Origin: Tachypleus tridentatus
Taxonomy: Eukaryota; Arthropoda; Merostomata; Xiphosura; Limulidae
Length of the DNA: 64,000 nucleotides
Direction of reading: 5' to 3'
Assembly: GCF_004210375.1 (NCBI RefSeq)
Contig: NW_027467782.1
Location: 33,159,771-33,223,770 of the forward strand
Position 1 is the first letter of the stretch, and every line of letters starts with the position of its first letter. The position numbers and the translations under genes were made by a program. Positions 29,501 to 41,500 of this stretch are shown here, in pieces. The notes beneath the pieces were generated by a model. That model did not search any database. It had not been told where the DNA came from and saw only the letters and a list, made by a program, of their open reading frames with translations.

Positions 29501-32500
29501 ATGACTTGCTTCTTATTGTGCCAAGAACATACCAAGTGGACCAACAATATAAGAATAGTAATTTTACAAGTGAGCTATGTCTCACCCTGCTACCACATAA
29601 CAGCTATGTGCTTATTTGATGAGTATCTGAGAGTCAGGTTAAATACCATATTCATATGGAGACATTGTACATATGATGGTGATTCAAGTTGGTGTTGACA
29701 GCAATGAACATTGGAAGACTTTGTTTTACGATCTTCTGATTGGACTACTAATGCCTTAAATTCTATTATCCTGTGTTCTGTCACATAATGAATTATGATT
29801 TTCATTCTAACTGTGTAGAAGTAATCAGTACATCGTCTTCAAAAAAGAGGGGATTGAGTGAAGTGTGTCACCAGTCTTCATATCCATTGTTCATGCATGA
29901 GATACTCTTGTGAGCTTCATCACATCCTATGAAATAATTCAGAATACTGAAAATGCCCTGAAGGTATTTGTTTTTAATGGAGTGATTACTGATGCCTTAG
30001 AACTTAATGAACATTCTGATTTCGAGTATACAGCATCAGTGCTGTACTGCCTTTGTTGTTCATGGTGGTTGTCCTACATATTAAGATGAAATCCCCAGAA
30101 TTGTGGAGGTGTAAAGATGACTGATTTATACCAAAATGAACTGAAAATGTGAGCTGAATAATGTGTTCACAGCAGTTTTGCGTTATCATAGATGTTATAA
30201 ATTACAAGAATCTATGAAATATTTTGCTGCATATTTTAGTAGTAGAATTTTTAAAAGCAAAATGGAATGTGAAATAATTTTTTAACGTTGATAATCAAGG
30301 TAGATTTTAATCTCACTAAAATTTAGAATTAATATGTGTTATTATAAAAAGAAAAGCAAAACTTTTTTATGTATTTGGGTCTATAGATCTACAGAGAGAT
30401 TATGGCTGTTCTAAGCCATGTTGACCAAGCTGAACAGAGCAAATTGAAGTTTCATGAGAAGACTGACCTTTGCCACTTGAGTGCCCAGACTGTGTTTTCA
30501 ATATTGGATTGTTTAACGGTTTGGTGTCATCAGTATTTTGTGATGTTGAGATCTAGTAACCAGAATAACTCCAAGCCTGCAAATAAAGGGAAAGGTAGTT
30601 GGAATACTCATTAATTAATCATGAGCTTAAGTTACTGGTATTTTATGTTCTTTTTCTTTGAGAAATTAAAGACTGTAAATATTATAAAACAATTAAAATG
30701 CCTGTTCTAGTCATTGATTAACAGCCTTATTTATGTTTTTTACAACATAAAAATGTCACTTTGCTAGGAAATAAGTAATGATTTATTAGGGTAATAATTT
30801 CAAAATTTGAAGCAGAGTTACCAGAATATTTTCTCATGTAAAATAATTGAATTTACTACAAGACTTTCATCTGTAGAAGCTAGTGGTGGTAATAACTTTT
30901 GGGTAACAAATTTTCTACAGTGTTCTTTAAGAAAAAATTAATTTCATTATTAGTCTAGCCTGTATTTCTAAAACTGTTGTGTTGCCTTTTAGATTCCTTT
31001 AGGTAGAGGAGAAGGTTTGTCCACTTAGTTGTTGTTACTTTCTCATTGTGTAAAGCATCATTCTTTGGCTACAGGTTGAGATCCAGTCATATATATTTAT
31101 ATACACACACAAAACATTGTGGTCCAATAACCCTAACCACTAACATGAGATACAGGTTTCATGACTGCCTAAATCCAACCTTGGCTACCTGGTTGAGGCT
31201 AACCTATACGAATGATTACTCGTATTCTGTTCCACCTTGGATATAAAAATTAAGTTTCAGGTGAAGAGCATATCTGTTCTGGAGGTAGTTCAGTTCTCCC
31301 ACTCTTGTACTATTCTTTTCTTGGTATACTCCTGTTCTATGAAGACACTTTCTGTATGGATCATGCCTGCACCAGCCCCTCCACCTTCTTAACATGGGAT
31401 TCTAGTGTCAGTAGATGGTCTATTTCGAAAGTTAACTGAACATGTATTTTCGATAATACTTACCTTCACTGACACTCTCCTGTTCTATCTTCCCACTAAA
31501 ACCAAATGTATTTCTCAGAAAAAGTGACTGTGTTGTCAGGATGAGATGGTTATATACAGTACCTAGTTAGAAGGCACATTAAAGTTTGTGGAGCAGTTTG
31601 CTAGTTAGAACTTGTCTAAGGTATTTAAGTTGGGTATAAAAGACTGAAGTTAGTATTTTCAGTGCTTAGATGGGCAAAATATGGAATCCTTAGAAATCAT
31701 GAAATAGCTGTAATGTCTGCATAGGTAAGTATTATTGGAAGTGCATTTTAGTTTAAGAAAGCATTAGTTTCCATTTTTGATACATTACCATCTAAACCCT
31801 GAGTTTGACTTATAGTTTAATGAAGAGCAATTGAATATTTTAAATGGTAGTGTGTACACAAACCTATGTATGTCACTTAGGTCTTTAACATTCAAGAGAT
31901 GTACAAACAAGTCATCATGTTCTTTCAAGAGCTGTAGTTTGTGACAGGACCTTTTCATCCATGTAGCAAGTGTATAGTTATACTGTGACTTAATCTGGTG
32001 CATTATATTCAGTACTGTGTGGTCTAACTTTCATGCAGTATTAAGGACTTAACAATGTTTAATCCTTTTATAATGGGTCATGGATCAAAGGCCATCTTGT
32101 TGTGTTTGTTGACTTGCATTCAAGATTGTATTGAACAAATATTTTATGAATTTATGTCAGTAAGTTTGGAATCAAATTGTAGATTATAATTTTACTATTT
32201 AATGTTATGTATGAGTTAATTTCTTAGTTTAAAAATAAGTATTAAAAGAACATAAATATTGATTTTAGTGAGTCACATGTTATGTTTAATGCTGCACAGT
32301 TTAAAATTAGATGTTTGTGGTGTCAAAATACTAAGTTCACAGTTTCATACAAATTAGAACTCAGATTACTAACTTTAACAAGCTAGAATATAAAATAAAA
32401 GGTATGAGGTCTTTAACACAGTGGGCTCTATTCAACTCTTTCCAATTTTGAAACAGTCCATTATATACTCTTACTACAGTATATGACATGTGAATAACCA

Positions 32501-35500
32501 ATCACTAGCTTAAGATGTTCCTAAAGTGGTTTTAGCTATTTTAATCTTTGAAAAAGCTAGTGTTCTTTCAATCTAAGTTTTCAAGGAGTTTGGTTGTGTC
32601 TTTAGTCTGCTCATAGTTTCATATATTTTAAAATTGATATAAATCTAGTTACTAAGTGGAATTCTATGGTATCAGTGTAGTTACTTATGATTTTTTGGTT
32701 ATTCAACTGTATGTATAAAACCTAAAAAAAAATTGTTTGATATCCTCCACTTGTGAAATTTCAAAAGGCTTAGCAACTTATGTCCAGCAACAACCAAGTA
32801 CAGAGATCGTAGAGAGAAGAGATAATTGTTTGCTTTTCCCATTTTTTTTCTATATTTTAAGAAAAGTTTAATAATTTATTTCTAAATAGTCATAATGTAT
32901 ATACATATATATAATGTATAATAATTTAAATGTGTCTGTATATTACAAAATACTAGTCCACTAAAACACAGCCAAGACAGAAAAGACTAAAGGTCAGTTT
33001 TATGTTACTGGATATGTAATATGAGAGCACCAGATCAATGCAAGTTGCACAATGCTAGCTAGGCATGACTGGAAGGTCAGTAACATAATAAATATATATG
33101 TAACATATAGCATTATGAGACTTAGTCTACTTAAACTAAACATTTGTATTTTCATGTTACAATATGTCATCATCATAGCACTAAAAAAATAAAATTATTT
33201 ATTTCCTAATTTTTTAATGATAGTTACAAAGCTAGTTAAGTGACAGACCCCACAGCTGGAGTGTAGAAAATAACATAATGTATAAAGTTTTGCTGAAATC
33301 AAACATCTGAAATATATTTGGGAAGTTTTAGAGATTATGCAAATAATATTTGAGATTTTTTGGGATGAAGAACAGTTTTTAACTCGTAACATGAAATCAC
33401 TTTGCACTCATACTAGTAATGAAACAGACTCAATTTTCACAAACAGATCTTTTATAAAAATAGTTCACGAAACATCTGATTTTTGTAAAAAAAATACTTG
33501 TATCTGTACTAATGTCTACCAGATTTTGTGAAGGTACATGTGCTGTGTCAAAAGTTATAGTACAAATACTTAATGTGTGCAAATGTGTAGATGAACTTGT
33601 ATATTATACTGAGTCTGTAGCAAAAGGGCAAATTACTGCTAGTTATCATAATTTTTTCCTGATCTGTCTCTAGCAAAAGCTATCCTTCATATATAAAATG
33701 AAGTAGCATGTATAAACTATCTGTTACACCTTATTCATTGATATTTGTATGTAACTTCTAAAAATATGTAACCTGTAAACTTTAGAACTACATTGATAAT
33801 GAAGAGAAATTCATCTTTGTATGTGGCTTATGTACTTGTATTGTATATTGTGTCTTCAACTTGGTTCACTGATGAAAACTTTGACTGCATTTAACAGAAA
33901 CAAGATATGTCAGCAGTCTCATTTGAAAAATCTGATAAGCTGACAATTTTGCAGATTTTGGTTTAAAGTGGAGAAACTATAGAATGATGTGTTGGAGCTT
34001 TCATCCTGAAAGGAAGCAAATGTGATGATTGTTATGGTATAAATAAAACCAGAATTTACAAAATATTCGATTTCTCAAAACAAGCAAAGTAAGTTGCAGT
34101 TTAATAATAAAATGATCTTGTGGAAACCACCAAAATGTGTTGCCAACTTGCCCTTGAAAGTAGAAATTCAGCTAATAAATGATGGCAGAGTTTCAATGTT
34201 GAATTCATTTGCAATTTTTCAGTTTCTGTGCCACATCTCCTTTAGCTCTATATATATATCAACATACTCCATGAAATGCTTCAGTTCATTGTAGAGTCAA
34301 ATTATTGCAACATCAGTATTTTGGGATTCATCTTTAGTGGTTTTTATTGTTTTTCTGATAAGCTTCAAAGATCTGAAGTTGTTTACATGTACAATCTGTA
34401 CTATTATAGTTCATTCAAACTTTGCTGCTTTCAACATCTGTTTTGTAACTGATATCAACTTCTGTTTAGAACTTTATCGTTAAAATAATAGATAAAATTC
34501 CAAATTATTGTGCTGTGACCAATTTTCTTTTGACTTGATGGAGGTTGTTAAGATTTTGTTATTGACAAATAAAAACCCATTATTACACATTTTGCAAGGT
34601 GACCTGTTTTTCTTGGACCTGACAGAAATTTTTGTGATTCTATTCTTTACATAATAAGACATGGTTTGTAATTATTGGTGACCTAATGGAGGTCCTATGG
34701 GTTTTGTTCTTGACAGAATAAAAACGATTCTTAGTTGTTGAGATGTAATCTGCTACTAGGACCTCAAGATGGCTGTTTTGGTTCTGTTGTTAACAGAATA
34801 GAATTATTCTCAGTTATTGAGATGTGACCCATTACTAAGACCTCATGATGACTGTTGTGGTTCTGTATATTCATAAGCTCATGCATAGAATGAATACACC
34901 AACTTTCCTTAATCTATAATAAATGTTTTACATGTAAAGACAATGTATTTTTCGTTTTTTGTGATTTGCTTTTGCTAATGCATGAATTGACAAAGTTGTT
35001 ATTTCTCTTGTGGACCCACATAATGATCCCAACTATAAGTCTGTTTATGACTTCCTGAAGAGTGTTCCAGAAGACCTTTTAGCTCCTTTGTTTGTCAAGC
35101 TTATGCTCGGGCTTTAATGTATTTAGAATTATCAATCAAGAATAACCAAGAATCATCACGGCTACAGTTGGCTTTCTTGCAGGTAAATAATTTTGAAATG
35201 ATATCTCTTGTAATTTTGTATAATGAAATATTAATACTACTAAGATTACATCACATGCCAGAATATTCTGTTTGATTTCAAATGACAAAATAATAGTTTA
35301 AGGAAAACAATAGATATTGGTAATTTTGCATTGAAACAGATTTTAAGTGTGAATCTGCAGTGTGTGTTATGTGAAGTTGCAATATTCATGAGATGAATAG
35401 AAACCAAACTGTGTAAAGTTTAATACTTACAATCTTTCAATGAGCTAATTGTATAATAAAATTCTGGGCTTGTACCTCAAACTCAGATTTGTGCTATAAC

Positions 35501-38500
35501 TTTTACTACTGTCAGACTTACATCTTCTGTAGTACAACTTTACATGCACATATACATAAAATTATAGCTCTCAAAGAATATTTTCAGAGTACTCATGTTA
35601 AAATGTTTTTATTTTTTATTGTTTACACCTTTTCTCCTGATAATTTGGTTCATATCAACAAAATTTCCCATTATTTCAATGGTACTGTCACAGGGCAGAC
35701 TCAGTGTACCTTATTTCTGATCCTGTGCCTCTCCTTACCTGTTAATGAACTTCAGAATCACTCTTTATAAGAATAAGGAATCTAAGAATATTCAGTATTC
35801 AAATGCAAAAAATGTTTTTATATATATATAGGATGAATGCATTGTTTTTTATTACTACTTTTTTCAGTTGTGATCAGTATGCATCTATTTTTTTGTCTTA
35901 GAAACTGTACATCCTCCTTGATGAACCAGATGGAGTGGCAGGAGTAGCAGCATCTCGTCAAGAAGACCCCACACTTCATGATTTGATTCTAGGTCATGAA
36001 GCAACTGGTATGTAAAAGTAAATATTTCTTTATGTATGTAACTGTTAACCCTTTCCAGATGGGTCATGGGTCAAAGGCCACATCATTGCACTTGTCAACT
36101 TACATTCAAAATTTTATTGAACTACTATTTTATAACTTCTTAAGTTTGGTATCAAACTGTATGTTAATATTTAAATTTTCATATTATACGTTATTTAAAA
36201 GACACCTAAACATCGATTTTTGTGTTTTGTGTGTCATGATGTGTTTTTATCTGATTTTTGAGTTATCTGTGAACTTTTAAATTTGGTTGTTTGTTAGTAA
36301 TTCAAATTAGCATATACTAAGGTAATTAGAGAACTGATTTTGTGGTCTTTATTTACTGAGTACTAACTTAAACATAATTAAATTTTATCCTGTGTATAGT
36401 ATTATCTACTAATTGATTTGTTCCCAGTTGGTACAGCAGTAAGTTTATAGATTTACAATGCTAAAATCAGGGGTTAAATTCCCCTCGGTAGACTCAGCAG
36501 ATAGCCAGATGTTTGCTATAAGAAAACACACACACACACACACTAATTGATTTTTGTTGTTTTTTATAAACTGGTAAGTCTATAACCTAGTTATTTTTGG
36601 TGAATTTCTGTTTTCTCAATCACTATGATTTTCTTTTACACAGATATACTATCCATTTATTTTATTAATTCAAGCTATGCTATTTTTATTAATTATTCTA
36701 TTACATTGTATCCAACATAAAATTTATACAATTATACACTTGTGCTTTTAATGTTTTAAAAAGTTGTCCAAAGATGATGATAAGTCTTCATGACAACACT
36801 GGTATTACTGATGATGATGTTTTTGCTTCCAGCATCTCTCTTCATCCTCAGATAACTTAACTCTGGGTGTACAAGCTAAAGAGGCATATTGAAAACTTCT
36901 TAAACAGCTTACCTGTTTGCTGTGGATGGACATACTTTGTCAGCATTCAAAACTCTAGTAAAGTATAAAAGCAAAATGGGGTACAGTTGATTTCAGATCT
37001 TGATAATGCCAATAGAAAGAAATAATTAATTAACATTATTGTTGAAGCCATTCAAGTTGCAGTACTTTTATGCAATGCTTAGTTGTGGTAGTTACACATG
37101 AAAACTGGCTCTAAAATAAACAAACTGATTTTGCTAAAGCAGTGAAGCAATGTTTTACAGTTTATTTCTGTTGTTGCCTTACAGAACATTGGGAGCTTTG
37201 GCGATGTAGGTACAAGTAATCTAAAGAGGATTATTGGTGATGGACTTAAAGATGATGGAAATGTTTTAATTCCATCAAAGAAATATGCTTACATGCTAAT
37301 TTTAGCTACAGCTTATGAAGTCTCTTTTGACAAATCCTGTTTTTTTAAATATTGCCTTTAGAATTAAGAACTTAAAACTTGTATACTGTTATAATATGCA
37401 TTATTAGCTGAGATGTTTATGCTATTCTAATTGTTATAACAAATTAATTAAATTTTGATTGTGAGACACTAAGATCTTGTGTCATGCCAAGTAAGTAATA
37501 CTTTTGGCGATCGGTTTATCTTTTTCAGAACAAGCATCATAGTGTGAGAATTGACATTTGCTCAGTAGGTAATACCCTCTTCTCTAACTCATTTTCCATT
37601 GCATCAAGAGCTATGAAAGTTAACATAATTTCTTATAATGTTGTAATCACTCACACAAAGCATAACTTTTATAGTCTTCGATCTCATTTGGTTACACATC
37701 CCAGAAATTGTAAATTTGTAAATCAGACCCAATGTGACATGCCCACATATCACATCCTCTTGTTTCAGAAATTGCCAGTAGTTATCTGTGATGTTTAATA
37801 CCACATTATGTGTAAATAATAGAAAGCCAACATTCTAAGGCTGGTGTAGAATCTCTAGCATCAGGGAAACATTTGCTGAGGCTTTGTTATCTTAACATCT
37901 TTTATATTTTGGTTTTCTGATTTACTTGCTCCTGATTATGATATAGTGACCTAATTTTAATTCACTAACTTGACAGGTTCTCTTCTGCCAAAGAAAATCC
38001 ACAGTCAATCTAATGAGACTCCGACAAGGGGATCATTGTGATTATCAAATAGTACTTCTGTATGTGAAATCAGAAAACATCGTGTTTAAGTGTGTATCTT
38101 TATTAATAACTGTTTATACATACCCTGTTATTCCATCCTTCATTGTGTGCACTAAAGAGAGGTTTTTTGTGCACTTTATATTTTTAATGTGTTTAGTTAT
38201 TCATTATGTAATTGGGCTGTAACAACCAGTTTTTTGTGTCTTAAATATGAAATGTATATTCTTGCTCACATCCAACAAAAGGTCTGGAAAACTGGCATCT
38301 TGAATAATTTCAGTGTCTTTGAAATACTTCTCTTGCTGCTGTTTATGAGCTAAGTACTCATCAACAAAGTTTTGCAGGCACATGAATTCATATTTTCTTT
38401 ACTAACCAAACATTTCTTTCTGCTGTAATGGTACTGCTAGTGTGGGAATGTTTCTTCTATGTTATTCTGAAATCAAGTATTGTATTAGTTTTGAAGCTAC

Positions 38501-41500
38501 AATTTCATATTTAGGCTGAATTTCTCTGTTATTTTATTTTGTTGTAAACAATTTTATTTTACTCTGTGATGACGACAAAACCCACTTGTAGAGAAAAATA
38601 TATATGTAAAAACGGCTGGTATGAGTAGAGAAAGCTATGTACAACGATGACTGAAGAAGGTCGAAACATTGTTCGCTCTTCTACATAATGCTTTCTCTAC
38701 CCATACCAACAGTTTTTACATATATAATTTTTTTATACTGTGTAGTGTTTCAAATTTAATTTAAAACAAAATTTATCAGAGTGTTATGCATCAAAAGTTA
38801 GATCTTTCAACCAACTTTATTGTTTTGACAATAAAGCTTGAAGCTTCAGACAAGTCATAATTGTCGTTTTGACATTAAAAAATTGAAGCCTTGAACCATT
38901 GTTTTGGCACCAGAGTTACAGTTTCACACTTAGATCAAATTTACTTGAATCTTTTGTAATGCTTTGAAACTACAGCTCATTTTGAAAGTCCAGTTGGACA
39001 TTCAAACCAAATTTCATTTTTTTTTAGTGTTTTAAAATTATTATTTTATTTTCAGACTATACCCCATTTTTACTTTACATTGCTTTAATATTACTACTGA
39101 TAATTTATGAAATGAATGTATTTGTTCTGTTTTTAATAGTAAGATGTATTTAAAGTAAAAAATTACATGTTGATATATTTGGTAATTATTATATAGTGGT
39201 CTCTTTGTTTGTTTTTAGTTCATAAATTCATATATGTGTATATATACATGGGTGCTCTTATCTTAAGCTATTTGACTTTTGTTAATTTTGTTAATCCCCA
39301 CATTGCTATTTTAACCTTGTGATAAAACAAGAATACATGAAGTCACCAAAGACAAGTGAAGATATCATTTCACATGTATTTCAGATAACTTCTGGAACAT
39401 TCTAATTAACAATTATTTAAATAGCAAGTTTTTCTCCTTGGTCTTGTGGATATATATAAACAAAATCTGTCATCATTATATCTAAATTTTAAATGATTCA
39501 TTAGGTGTAACCTTTAAAACTCTTACTATTGTTAAAAATAAATTTGTTGTTTTATTGCTTGAAGTACTTAAATATAAGATCAAATTGTTTGATAGATTGT
39601 TTAGGCAGAATATTCATGATGAAACTTTGTGGAATGGACGGCTACTGCTTGTTGTGAAGACACAAGTGTAGAGGATGACATTTCAAAAGTCTTCCGCCTT
39701 TAGTCTTAAAGACAAAAAGCAGAAGACTTTTGAAACGTTGTCCTCTACACTTGTGTCTCCACAACAGGCAGTAGCTATCAATTCTACAAAGTTTCATCAA
39801 GATCAAATTGCTGAATTTCAAATTCTGTTATCATGTTTGATAGGTCAACTACAAAATGCATTTTCCTGTTATGAAAGAGCTGTAAAAGTTAAATCAGACA
39901 CAATTAGTCACCATCAGGGTCTTCTTCGATGCTTGATGGGTTTAGATCAGTCAAACACAGCACTTACCTATGCTACTGGTCTTCTAAATGAAAGGTTTGT
40001 GTTTGTTTGTTTTATGCACACTTTTTAAGTTATTTTCATCCAACAGGAAATAGAGTTGCTTTCTTAAACATGAGTATTTTTTCTTTTTATAATTTGTCTA
40101 GCTATACACCTGACAGGAAATAAGATTCATTTGTTAATTATAATTATTTTCTTATATTCATAATGCTTTGTACTAGCACTAACTCTAAATAAACTTCGAC
40201 ATTTTCTGGTGAAAAATGTGAAAGTTTAGATAAATTTTCTTTGTTGCATTATTTTTATAGACCAGAATGGTCAAATGAGATAAATCCATTTCGTGTAGAA
40301 TCAGCATGGAAGTTAGCAGACTGGGACGGCCTTTCTGAGTTCCTAAAATCAGTAAGTACGATAAGATCAAAAGTATTTTCAAATTTTAAATTAATGTAGT
40401 GGCTAGGATGATTTGTTAGCTACATTCATTGGCACAACTGTTTGAGCATAAATGTCTTCTTTATTTATACTTCTGTGCATAAATGTCATAAATGTCTTCT
40501 TTATTTATACTTCTGCACATAAATGTCTTATTTATACTTCTGTGCATAAATGTCTTCTTTATTTATTATATTTATACTTCATAAATGTCTTCTTTATTCA
40601 TACTTCTGCACATAAATGTCTTCTTTATTCATACTTGTTAAATTCACATAAATGTCTTCTTTATGTACATAAATGTCTTCTTTATTCATAGTTCTGTACT
40701 AGTTTAATTGTTCTTCTGATACAGAAGAGCATTGTAAGTCCTCGTTTATCTAAAGAAACTGTCCCAAGAGACATATCAGTTTGATTTGTTAAAACAGTGA
40801 GTGTTTATTTATCTCTTACTATGGAAAAAAAAATTAAAAAACTATTGTGCCTGCAACATGTATAATAAAATTGCATCATGATAAAATAAACTATAATTTG
40901 TACAATTTACAGAAATGAATAAAACATTGTTTTACAAGTAGTAAGATTAAAGTTTGTCATTTTTATATTTAAACTTTTATTGATTAAAGTTTCAATTAAT
41001 AATGTTTTATACAACACATTGAAAAACTCATTACTGCCACTTCACTGGAAATTCGTGGTTTCACTGAAAGTCTTTTCACTAGAGATGTAGTACTGTAATA
41101 TAAATAACAGTGAATCTTGTTTGTTTTTTTTATTAGAAATTTGTTTAGAATAGCACTTGCTAATAATACCAGGAGGTTTAATGACCCTTCTTGTAGAGCT
41201 GGCTGTCTGGCAGCAAGTAGAGGAGGAATCCTTTACTTACTTTACCAATCGACTTCTGTTTATTTACTGTCCTGTTGACAAGCTCGTATTTTAGTTTTAC
41301 TGCTGTATCATACAGTTTCCTTTCTTCTGAATGTTGTGAGGAATACTTTCTATGGTTGTCACTTTTGCCATATTAATGCACGTGGAGCCATATTCTTTCA
41401 TTAGAATTGAGTGGATATGGCAGAGCTTGTTAACTGTCTCATTTACTTTTACCCCATGTGGTATGGCACACAGTGACAGAGGATGGTCTTACTATACAGT

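Noticed and set aside
36424..36543. Possible tRNA gene
   Set aside because: Only a B-box-like match is present. The cloverleaf is not complete and the sequence runs into a SINE body and CA tail.
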